Shown here: positions 1-7,293 of the stretch, piece after piece | Position numbering within the stretch: the first letter of the stretch is position 1 | Layout of the letters: each line of letters opens with the position of its first letter | Assembly (NCBI GenBank): GCA_035277145.1 | Contig: DATELA010000104.1 | Coordinates: forward strand, 1 to 64,000 | From: DASRAP01 sp035277145 | GTDB lineage: Bacteria > Gemmatimonadota > Gemmatimonadetes > Gemmatimonadales > Gemmatimonadaceae | Direction of reading: 5' to 3' | DNA length: 64,000 nucleotides | The notes under the pieces: generated by a model | Database searches by the model: none | Told to the model about the DNA's origin: nothing | What the model saw: only the letters and a program-made list of their open reading frames with translations | Translations under genes and position numbers: made by a program

Positions 1-2
1 CG

Positions 3-1355
3 CGCGGCGGCGCGGCGGGGTTCGAATTTGCGGCGCAATTCGCGGACATCGGCGCACACGGCGGCTTCGACATGGTCATCGGCAATCCGCCGTGGGTGCG
101 ACTGCATCGCATTGACTCGTCGGAGCGTGTGCGATTGCGCGAACGCTTTGTCGTGTATCGCGACGCAGCGTGGCGTAGTGGCGCGCTTGCCGCGGGAGCC
201 GGATCGGGATTTGCCGCACAAGTGGATCTCGCGGCGCTGTTCGTCGAGCGGTCGCTCGCGCTCGCGCGTGACGGTGGCACCGTGTCATTGCTCGTGCCCG
301 CGAAGTTATGGCGCTCGCTGGCGGGCGGGGGTGTGCGGTCGTTGCTGTCGCGTACGACGCAATTGCATTTACTCGAGGACTGGAGCGAGGCGCGCGCGAC
401 GTTCGACGCGGCGGTGTATCCGTCGCTGGTCGTCGCGACGCGCGGCGTACCCGATCGGCGTGCGCCAGTCGCAGTCGCGGAGCACCACCGCGATCAGGTG
501 TTGCGCTGGTGCGTGGCGTCTGAGGATTTGCCGTTCGACGATTCGCCAGGCGCACCGTGGTTGTGGCTCCCGTCGGATCCGCGCGCGGGCTTTGACGCTA
601 TCCGGTCCGTTGGCGTTCCGCTCGCCGATCGCGAGTCATTGCGTCCTCGACTCGGCGTGAAGTGCGGATACAACGAGGCGTTCATTCCCGACGCCGCAAC
701 AACGCGGGCAATCGAGCCCGCGCTGTTGCGGCCTCTTCTGCGCGGCGACGGCGTGACCGCCTGGCGCATACAACCGCCGGGCGAACAAATCATCTTCACA
801 CACGACAAGTACCTGCGCGCCGTTCGAGAACTCCCGTCGAGCGCACGTCGCTGGCTCACGCGTCATCGCGTACGACTCGCCGCGCGCAGCGATTGCCGCG
901 GCCGCATTCCGTGGTGGTCGCTCTTCAGAGTCGAAGCAGCGGATTCCCGCGTTGCGCGCGTGGTGTGGGCCGATCTCTCCAAATCGCCGCGCGCGGCGGT
1001 GCTTCCGCCGGGCGATACAACGGTTCCGCTCAACACGTGCTACGTGGTGCGCACGCAGTCGCTCGATGACGCGCACGCGCTCGCAGCGTGGCTCAACTCA
1101 CCACTCGCGGCCGCGTGGCTGGCTGCGCTCGCCGAACCTGCGCGCGGTGGATTCCGCCGGTTGCTCGGCTGGACCGTTGCACTCCTGCCGATTCCGCGGG
1201 ACTGGGAACGCGCGGTTGCGTTGCTCGCGCCATTAGGCGTGCGCGGCGCGAAGGGTGATGTGCCGGCGCGTGAAGAATTGCTGGACGCATGCCTCGAGGC
1301 GTTCGGTACGTCGCGAATCTCGGTCGAGTCGTTGCTCACGTGGGGACATCGCTGA
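3..1355 (+). CDS. N6-adenine DNA methyltransferase, Eco57I/TaqI-like (5' truncated by window edge)
   Basis: The reading frame is open from the first bases of the window, so the N-terminus, including the SAM-binding motif I, lies outside. The visible part begins with FDMVIGNPPW, the catalytic NPPW motif of N6-adenine methylases. The C-terminal half resembles the TaqI-like target-recognition domain: GVKCGYNEAFI, then LRPLLRGDGVTAWRI, then a segment around AAWLNSPLAAAWL. It therefore probably both methylates adenine and recognises a specific DNA site. It overlaps the following helicase gene by about 16 bases, indicating co-translation. Methylase plus SNF2-like helicase pairs occur in restriction and anti-phage systems, but no nuclease is visible here and the left flank is unknown. 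Confidence 0.85.
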   Translation, partial: RGGAAGFEFAAQFADIGAHGGFDMVIGNPPWVRLHRIDSSERVRLRERFVVYRDAAWRSGALAAGAGSGFAAQVDLAALFVERSLALARDGGTVSLLVPAKLWRSLAGGGVRSLLSRTTQLHLLEDWSEARATFDAAVYPSLVVATRGVPDRRAPVAVAEHHRDQVLRWCVASEDLPFDDSPGAPWLWLPSDPRAGFDAIRSVGVPLADRESLRPRLGVKCGYNEAFIPDAATTRAIEPALLRPLLRGDGVTAWRIQPPGEQIIFTHDKYLRAVRELPSSARRWLTRHRVRLAARSDCRGRIPWWSLFRVEAADSRVARVVWADLSKSPRAAVLPPGDTTVPLNTCYVVRTQSLDDAHALAAWLNSPLAAAWLAALAEPARGGFRRLLGWTVALLPIPRDWERAVALLAPLGVRGAKGDVPAREELLDACLEAFGTSRISVESLLTWGHR

Positions 1356-3475
1356 CCCCCGCGTCGCGCGAGGACGTGGTCGCGGTGATTGCTCGCGCTA
1401 TGCGCGGCGCGGCACCATCCGTGCAGACGGTTGGTGACGCGCACCTGTTTCCGCATCAGCGTGACGCGGTTCGGCGCGCACGCCAAGCGATCGCGCGCTT
1501 CGGCGGTGCACTGCTCGCTGACGATGTCGGGTCGGGCAAGACGTTCGTCGCGCTCGCGATTGCCGCGCAATACGCACGGCCCGTTGTCATTGCACCAGCA
1601 TCGTTGCGCCACATGTGGTCACACGCGACGGCGCGCACGACGCAGACGATTCCGTTTGTGTCTGCGGAATCACTGGGCCGGGGCCCGCCGCAGCCGGGTG
1701 ATCACGATCTGGTAATCATCGACGAGGCACACCATTTCCGGAATCCGTCGACACAGCGGTACGCGACCGCGCAGGAGTTCGTTCGCAGCGCGCACGTATT
1801 GCTTGCGAGCGCAACTCCCGTTCACAACGTCGCGAGCGATCTCGACGCGTTGCTCGCGCTCTTCTTGCACGAGGACGCAGCGGACGTCAGCGATGAAACG
1901 CGCGCAGCGATCGTGATTCGATCGAGCGGCGTACAGCGCGGACCGTCGGTGCTCGTTCACGAACCGCTTACGGTGTCGGACGATGCGCGCGTGCTCGACG
2001 CGATCCGCGCATTACCGCCACCCGCCCGTGCACACGACAGCGGCGACGCACCGGCACTGCTCCACATTGCACTCATGCGCGCCTGGTGCTCGAGCGTTGC
2101 TGCGCTCGATGCGATGCTCACTCGCGCGCTGCACGCCACCGCCGCCCTACGCGATGCGTTGGACGTCGGACGATCGTTGTCACGCGCCGAGCTCCGATCG
2201 TGGTCGACGGGCGACAACGGTCAGCTCGCGTTCGCAGAGCTACTCGGCGCCGCGTGCGGCAACGGAGTTGACGTACGCCACGCAATTGGTATTGCCGAAC
2301 GACACGCAGAAGCTGTCGATGCGTTGCGAACGACGATCCGCGCGCAATCCATCGACGATCTTCGCGTCGCTCACATCGAATCGATTCGCGCGCGGCATCC
2401 GACGCTACCCGTGCTCGCATGCGCACACTACGCGGCAACCGTTAACGCACTGTGGTCGCGGCTTCGGCACCGGCCGGGTGTTTGCATGCTCACGTCGCAC
2501 GGAGCGCGTATTGCGAGCGGCGCGATTTCGCGCGACGAAGCGCTCGCGCTGTTTGCGCCGATAGCGCACGGCGCAGCAACGCCGCATGCGCGTGAGCGAA
2601 TTACGTTGCTCCTCGCGACCGATCTCGTAAGCGAAGGGCTCAATCTTCAGGACGCTGGTGTGGTCGTGCACCTCGATGTGCCGTGGACTGCGGCGCGACT
2701 TGCGCAAAGAGTCGGACGCGTAGCACGAATCGGATCACCGCACAGCATCGTGCATTCGTATTCGATCGCGGCGCCGCGCGCGGCCGAAGCACTGCTCGAA
2801 TTGGAGCGGCGCGTGCGGGATAAGCGCGAGCTTGGCGAACGGTTGGTCGGTGGTGCGCGGCAGATGGCGGCACTGCTCGGTCGCTCCGCCCCGCGTTCTG
2901 CGCGAGTCGGGCCGAGTCCAGCGGAAGCGCAGGCTGAGATTCAACGACTACTGCAGACCACGGATGACGCGGATGGGCACGGAACACGCGGATACGGCAA
3001 CGACGAAACCGCTCTTGTTTGTGGGGTTGAGGGCAAGGGTTTTGGATGGCTCGCACTGCTGACTAGTCCCCAACCCCGGCTTGTCGCAAAACTCGGCTCC
3101 AGCCCTGCGACCGCCGATCCGCGCCCCGTCGCAGTGGCTGTTCATCAGCTGGTGAACGGAACGCCGCTCGACACGACACCCGATCATGCACGCGCGCTCG
3201 CGCAGGTCACGCGATGGATCGGCGCCGAACGCGCACGCGAATTAGCTGGAGCGGGACGCGCGAACGCCGTGCGAATGCGCGGCCACGTTGCGCGAGCGAC
3301 AGCAGGTGCGGTCAACGCCGCACCGGCGCACGAACGGGCAAACGCTGCGGTCCGAGCGCACGAGGAAATGGCGGCGTTTCGCAGTCGCACCGCACCGGAA
3401 AACCAGTCTGCAATCGTGCGCGCGATCGTCCTATTTTCCGCGCGTGACCGAACGCCCCATCGCAATTCTGTTTGA
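1340..3475 (+). CDS. SNF2/superfamily 2 helicase-like ATPase
   Basis: This is a superfamily 2 ATPase. It has Walker A DDVGSGKT (about residue 60), motif Ia VIAPASLRHMW, Walker B DEAHHF (about 128), motif III LLASATPVHN, and a C-terminal lobe with TDLVSEGLNLQDA and QRVGRVARIG (about residues 427 and 456). The arginine-rich motif VI and EGLNLQ are typical of SNF2-type translocases. I chose GTG 1340 because it overlaps the methylase stop by 16 bases; an in-frame start further upstream, at 1289, is possible. About 25 residues near position 540 are encoded by a copy of the dispersed CCACGGAT repeat, so the linker before the C-terminal region is probably expendable. Likely the motor of a methylase-linked DNA-processing or defence module. 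Confidence 0.82.
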   Translation: MGTSLTPASREDVVAVIARAMRGAAPSVQTVGDAHLFPHQRDAVRRARQAIARFGGALLADDVGSGKTFVALAIAAQYARPVVIAPASLRHMWSHATARTTQTIPFVSAESLGRGPPQPGDHDLVIIDEAHHFRNPSTQRYATAQEFVRSAHVLLASATPVHNVASDLDALLALFLHEDAADVSDETRAAIVIRSSGVQRGPSVLVHEPLTVSDDARVLDAIRALPPPARAHDSGDAPALLHIALMRAWCSSVAALDAMLTRALHATAALRDALDVGRSLSRAELRSWSTGDNGQLAFAELLGAACGNGVDVRHAIGIAERHAEAVDALRTTIRAQSIDDLRVAHIESIRARHPTLPVLACAHYAATVNALWSRLRHRPGVCMLTSHGARIASGAISRDEALALFAPIAHGAATPHARERITLLLATDLVSEGLNLQDAGVVVHLDVPWTAARLAQRVGRVARIGSPHSIVHSYSIAAPRAAEALLELERRVRDKRELGERLVGGARQMAALLGRSAPRSARVGPSPAEAQAEIQRLLQTTDDADGHGTRGYGNDETALVCGVEGKGFGWLALLTSPQPRLVAKLGSSPATADPRPVAVAVHQLVNGTPLDTTPDHARALAQVTRWIGAERARELAGAGRANAVRMRGHVARATAGAVNAAPAHERANAAVRAHEEMAAFRSRTAPENQSAIVRAIVLFSARDRTPHRNSV
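2951..3022. repeat. Half-copy of dispersed CCACGGAT/CGCGGA repeat inside the helicase gene
   Basis: The segment starts CTGCAGACCACGGATGACGC and continues with GGATGGGCACGGAACACGCG, the same words that build the intergenic repeats at 9715, 13966, 21331 and 22861. Only the left arm is present; the inverted right arm is missing. It is read in frame as TTDDADGHGTRGYGN, and the helicase frame continues on both sides. Confidence 0.8.
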
Positions 3476-4097
3476 TCTCGACGGTACGCTCGTCGACACC
3501 ATCGAACTCATCATGCAGTCGATGGAATTCGCATTCGCCGAGTTCACGGGCGTGCGCCCCACGCGCGAGCAATGGCTGCGCGGACTCGGCATTCCGCTGC
3601 GAAAACAAATCACCGAACATGCGCGGTCGAGCGAAGAACTCGACGTGCTCATTGCACGCTACCGGTTGTTCCAGGGCGAACACCATGACGCAATGACGAC
3701 CGCGTATCCCGGCGTCGCAAACGTCCTGAATGCGCTAAGCGGGCGCGGACATCCGATGGGACTCGTGACGAGCAAATACTTCGCAACCGCGAAAAAAGCG
3801 CTCGTGCACACCGGCATCGACGCGCACATCAGCGTCGTTATCGGAGCAGACTCGACGCCGAACCAAAAGCCCCACCCGGAACCGGTTCTCACGGCAATCG
3901 CGCAGCTGAAAACCGAGCCTGCGCGCGCCCTCTTTGTCGGCGATTCACCGCACGATATCGCGGCGGGCAACGCTGCTGGCGTCGCAACAGTCGCCGCGAC
4001 GTGGGGACCGTTCCCCAGAGCCGACCTCGAGGCGGCCCATCCAACGCACTGGCTTGCTTCCATCGAGGCGCTTCCGGACTTAGTGAATCGCGTGTAG
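3444..4097 (+). CDS. HAD-superfamily phosphatase, phosphoglycolate phosphatase-like
   Basis: A 217-residue haloacid dehalogenase-type hydrolase. Motif I is FDLDGTLVDT right at the N-terminus, motif II is LVTSK, motif III is the Lys in QKPHPEP, and motif IV is FVGDSPHDIAAGNAAG. A helical cap lies between motifs I and II, as in Gph/PpaX-type enzymes that dephosphorylate small organic phosphates. The start is GTG 3444, seven residues before the nucleophile Asp; the longer upstream frame is overlap with the helicase gene. It overlaps the helicase stop by 32 bases, so the two are co-transcribed, but nothing links the enzyme functionally to DNA processing. The substrate cannot be told from sequence. 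Confidence 0.85.
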   Translation: MTERPIAILFDLDGTLVDTIELIMQSMEFAFAEFTGVRPTREQWLRGLGIPLRKQITEHARSSEELDVLIARYRLFQGEHHDAMTTAYPGVANVLNALSGRGHPMGLVTSKYFATAKKALVHTGIDAHISVVIGADSTPNQKPHPEPVLTAIAQLKTEPARALFVGDSPHDIAAGNAAGVATVAATWGPFPRADLEAAHPTHWLASIEALPDLVNRV

Positions 4098-4197
4098 TTC
4101 CATAGGGAACACGAGGGGATGAACCGGCGAATGTGCGCCATCGCACGTTGCGCGTCAGGTTCAAACTTTCCACACCGCGCAACTATCCAAATATCGG

Positions 4198-4773
4198 ATG
4201 CCAGTGAGCCGATCGGAGGCTGATCCGAAGCTGCTCGATGCACAGCGAAGCGAGCACGCGGAGGTCGCACTGGCGGCCGCCGGAGATCGGCGCGCCTTCG
4301 AACGGCTCTACCGGGCGCACGTGGACCGAGTCTTCTCGATTTGCGTGCGAATGCTGGGAGACCGCACTCGCGCGGAGGAACTGACGCAGGACGTCTTCGT
4401 GCGGGCGTGGGAAAAACTCGAACAGTTTCGCGGTGCCAGCGCGTTCGGCACCTGGTTGCACCGATTGGCAGTGAACGTCGTTCTCAACGACAGGAAGTCC
4501 GAGCGACGTAAGAAAGAACGGTTTAACGATGTGGAGGATCTGGACGTCGTTGCTCATGGCGACGTTCGGCCGAGTGGGAGCGCAGGGCTCGCGATCGATC
4601 TGGAGGCCGCGATCCAGATGCTTCCGCCGGGGGCACGACAAGTGTTCGTCCTGCACGACGTCGAAGGGTACACGCACGAAGAAATCGGCCGGATGCTCGG
4701 TGTGACGGCCGGTGGAACGAAAGCACAACTACACCGCGCGAGGCTTTTGCTGAGACAGGCATTGGAACGATGA
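4198..4773 (+). CDS. ECF-type RNA polymerase sigma factor
   Basis: 191 residues with the two conserved sigma regions. Region 2 is around FERLYRAHVDRVFSICVRML and EELTQDVFVRAWEKL. Region 4 is around LPPGARQVFVLHDVEGYTHE and the recognition helix GVTAGGTKAQLHRAR. It resembles RpoE-like group sigma factors. The ATG stop/start overlap with the next gene and the anti-sigma nature of that gene mean the pair form a sigma/anti-sigma switch. An inverted repeat GTTCC-ATAG-GGAAC at 4097-4110 lies upstream and carries a GGAAC word typical of ECF -35 elements, but no convincing -10 was found. Targets probably include the downstream DUF4097 and permease genes. Confidence 0.92.
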   Translation: MPVSRSEADPKLLDAQRSEHAEVALAAAGDRRAFERLYRAHVDRVFSICVRMLGDRTRAEELTQDVFVRAWEKLEQFRGASAFGTWLHRLAVNVVLNDRKSERRKKERFNDVEDLDVVAHGDVRPSGSAGLAIDLEAAIQMLPPGARQVFVLHDVEGYTHEEIGRMLGVTAGGTKAQLHRARLLLRQALER

Positions 4774-5429
4774 CCACACGCTCTCTCACCTGCGACGAGT
4801 TCGACGCGCTCCTCCCCGATCTGGTGGATGGAACGCTCGACGCGATCGTGCGCGCATCGGCGGAAGCACATGCCGAATCGTGTGCGCGGTGCCGCGGCCT
4901 GCTCGCCGATCTCGTCGAGATTCGTGCGGACGCGTCACGGTTGCCCACACTCAAAGCGTCGCGCGATTTGTGGGATGGCATTGCACCACGTCTTGCGCCG
5001 CGTCCCGCGGTGCAGCATGTCGTCCGCAACGTTCGCTATTCACCGGTGCGGCTCGCGGCGGCGGCGGTGTTGCTCGTCGTCGCAACGGCAAGCGTGACGT
5101 GGACGGTCGCGATAAATCAGCAACCAGTCGCTGCACCGGTCGCTACCGCGACGCTACCAGACGTTACACCGTCCGCGCGCGTTGCTGTCGCATACGACGC
5201 GGATCTCGCGACACTCGGCACACTCGTATCTGAGCTGACCGCGACGCTCGATTCAACGACCGCGCAGCAAGTGGCGGACAATCTGCGCACGATCGACGAC
5301 GCGATTCTGCAAGTGCGCGCCGCGCTCGACGCAAATCCGAACAACATGCTGTTGTCACGTCAACTCGCGTTCGCGTATCAGCGTAAAGTCAGCACGCTGC
5401 GCCGCGTAGCCGAGTTGATGACGGAATGA
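4770..5429 (+). CDS. Anti-sigma factor with zinc-finger (zf-HC2-like) domain and one transmembrane helix
   Basis: The N-terminal 60 residues form an anti-sigma domain with the zinc-binding pattern HAESCARC (HxxxCxxC, residues about 31-38). A single membrane helix, AAAAVLLVVATASVTWTVA, lies around residues 90-110. The extracytoplasmic C-terminus is predicted helical. The ATG overlaps the sigma gene stop by four bases, so the sigma factor and its inhibitor are translationally coupled. The expected role is to hold the sigma factor at the membrane until an envelope signal releases it. Confidence 0.85.
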   Translation: MTTRSLTCDEFDALLPDLVDGTLDAIVRASAEAHAESCARCRGLLADLVEIRADASRLPTLKASRDLWDGIAPRLAPRPAVQHVVRNVRYSPVRLAAAAVLLVVATASVTWTVAINQQPVAAPVATATLPDVTPSARVAVAYDADLATLGTLVSELTATLDSTTAQQVADNLRTIDDAILQVRAALDANPNNMLLSRQLAFAYQRKVSTLRRVAELMTE

Positions 5430-5445
5430 CTTTGTGGAGATCACG

Positions 5446-6387
5446 ATGAACGGTTTTCGTACATTGGCGTGCGCTGCGATGATGCTCGTGCCGTCCTTCA
5501 GCGCGCTGCATGCGCAAGGCGATCGCGGTGACCGCAATCGCCGGTTCGGCGACGAGCGGCGGCGCATCGACACGACGGTGCCGTTCAAGAAGAACGGCGA
5601 GATTTCGCTCGAGGTAATCGTCGGCGACATTCGCGTGACCGGCTGGGCGAAGGATGAGGTGCGCATCGTTGCCACGAGCATGGGTTCGCCGATCGATGCG
5701 CGGATAACGTCGGAGAGCATCGCGCTCGACGCCGACCGCGGCGGACGTGCACGCCTGGAATTGAATGTGCCGATCGGCGTGTCGATCGACGTGTCGTCGC
5801 AAACCGGGACGATCATCATCAGCGGTACGAAGGGACCGGTGTCGGTGGAAACGCAGGCCGCGACTGTGGAAGTGAGCGATGTTGCAGGACGCGGCGATTT
5901 CGAAACCGCAGCCGGCCGGTTGACGCTGCAACGGCTCGAGGGCCGCATCGCGGTTGCAACGCTGGGCGGAGCGGTGAACATCACGGAAATCCGCGGTGCG
6001 CTGGAAATGGAATCCACCGGCGGCATCATGAGTGTCGACCGCGCGGATCTCACCGAACTCGATTTCACGTCGGTGGGCGACGCATTCAATTTCTCGGGAA
6101 CGCTCGCCGCGCAGGGCCGGCACAGCATCGAGACCGTCAGCGGCGCGATCACCTTGCGATTCCCCGATAACTTTGGTGCGTCGATCGAGTTCGACACATT
6201 CAGTGGTCAGTTTCATCCCATCGATTTTCCCGTGACGTTGCAACCCAACTCGGGTACGGGACGCGGGCGTAGCGTGGAACGTCAGCCGTTTACGATCAAC
6301 GGCGGCGGTGCACGCATTCAAATCGATACTCACAGTGGCGACGTCTTTCTGCGAAAGATCGGCGTGCCGGAGCGGAAAGAGCGATGA
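5446..6387 (+). CDS. Secreted DUF4097-type beta-helix protein
   Basis: 313 residues. I use ATG 5446 because GGAG lies six bases upstream and a signal peptide follows directly (MNGFRTLACAAMMLVPSFSA, ending at ALHA-QG). The rest is built of short beta repeats such as GEISLEVIVGDIRVTGW and TQTGTIIISGTKGPVSVET-like strands, the pattern of DUF4097 (putative adhesin) proteins. The function of this family is unknown; it is often found beside ECF sigma/anti-sigma genes, as here. It lies 16 bases after the anti-sigma gene and overlaps the next DUF4097 gene by four bases. Confidence 0.78.
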   Translation: MNGFRTLACAAMMLVPSFSALHAQGDRGDRNRRFGDERRRIDTTVPFKKNGEISLEVIVGDIRVTGWAKDEVRIVATSMGSPIDARITSESIALDADRGGRARLELNVPIGVSIDVSSQTGTIIISGTKGPVSVETQAATVEVSDVAGRGDFETAAGRLTLQRLEGRIAVATLGGAVNITEIRGALEMESTGGIMSVDRADLTELDFTSVGDAFNFSGTLAAQGRHSIETVSGAITLRFPDNFGASIEFDTFSGQFHPIDFPVTLQPNSGTGRGRSVERQPFTINGGGARIQIDTHSGDVFLRKIGVPERKER

Positions 6388-7241
6388 CGCGACGTCTGCT
6401 TGTTGGAATGATGATGTTCGCCGGCGCACTTGCCGGCGCTACACCGTGGGAATCGTCCGGCGCGCAACCACCACCGCCGCCGGACCGCGGCGGCCGGCGC
6501 GGTATGCCACCGCGTCCGAACGTTCTGGAAAAAGCGTTCGAGTGGAGTGGAGCGCTTGCACCGGGACAGCGTGTGGTTGTGCGCAACGTGAATGGCAACA
6601 TTCGCGTGCAACCGTCGACGGGAAAGACGCTCGACATTGTCGCGAACAAATTCTGGCGGCGCGGGAAGCCGGAAAGTGTCAAGATCGATGCGACGCGCTT
6701 CAACAGTGACCGCGATGTACTTGTGTGCGTGCGCTGGCCCGGCACCACGACGTGCACTGAATCGGAATACACACACTCGTCGCATGGTGAGAATGACGCG
6801 AACGACGTGATGGTGGAACTCGTCATCATGCTCCCGGCAGGCGCGAACGCGTTGCTCACGTCGGTTGCGGGTGACATCTCGGTGACCGATGCAACAGGAG
6901 ATCTGTGGGCATCGACCGCGTCCGGACGCATTCGGCTCGGGACGAGCGGTACAGTGCACCGGGCCGAGACGAGCGCGGGTGATGTGCGCGTGCAGATGGC
7001 GAAACTTCCCGAACGAGAGGGGCGTTATGCCGCTGTCACTGGCAGCGTCTACGTCACAATTCCCGAAAACGCGAACGCCAACGTCGAAGCTCGCACGCTC
7101 CATGGGGAAATTCGGACGGACTTTCCCATCGCCGTGACCGGACCGTTCTCGTCACGGCAGCTGCGCGGAACGATCGGCAAAGGCGGACCGCGTCTGGTGC
7201 TCGAGAGCATGATGGGTGCTGTGCGCGTGCTGAAGCAGTAA
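6384..7241 (+). CDS. Second secreted DUF4097-type protein
   Basis: 285 residues with a signal peptide (MTRRLLVGMMMFAGALAGA) followed by a proline/arginine-rich stretch (PPPPPDRGGRRGMPP). The body has DUF4097-like beta strands, for example VVRNVNGNIRVQPSTGK and LLTSVAGDISVTDATGDL. It is a diverged relative of the preceding gene, with which it shares an ATGA overlap. Together with the sigma/anti-sigma pair these form one operon. An envelope structural or stress role is an inference from context only. Confidence 0.75.
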   Translation: MTRRLLVGMMMFAGALAGATPWESSGAQPPPPPDRGGRRGMPPRPNVLEKAFEWSGALAPGQRVVVRNVNGNIRVQPSTGKTLDIVANKFWRRGKPESVKIDATRFNSDRDVLVCVRWPGTTTCTESEYTHSSHGENDANDVMVELVIMLPAGANALLTSVAGDISVTDATGDLWASTASGRIRLGTSGTVHRAETSAGDVRVQMAKLPEREGRYAAVTGSVYVTIPENANANVEARTLHGEIRTDFPIAVTGPFSSRQLRGTIGKGGPRLVLESMMGAVRVLKQ

Positions 7242-7293
7242 TCAGGAGCCGGTAGATCCGGCTGCGCTGCCTTCACAATTCGACTTCGCACAC

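Noticed and set aside
4097..4110. GTTCC-ATAG-GGAAC inverted repeat as an ECF autoregulatory promoter
   Set aside because: A GGAAC -35-like word is present, but no -10 at proper spacing was found, so it is only mentioned with the sigma factor.
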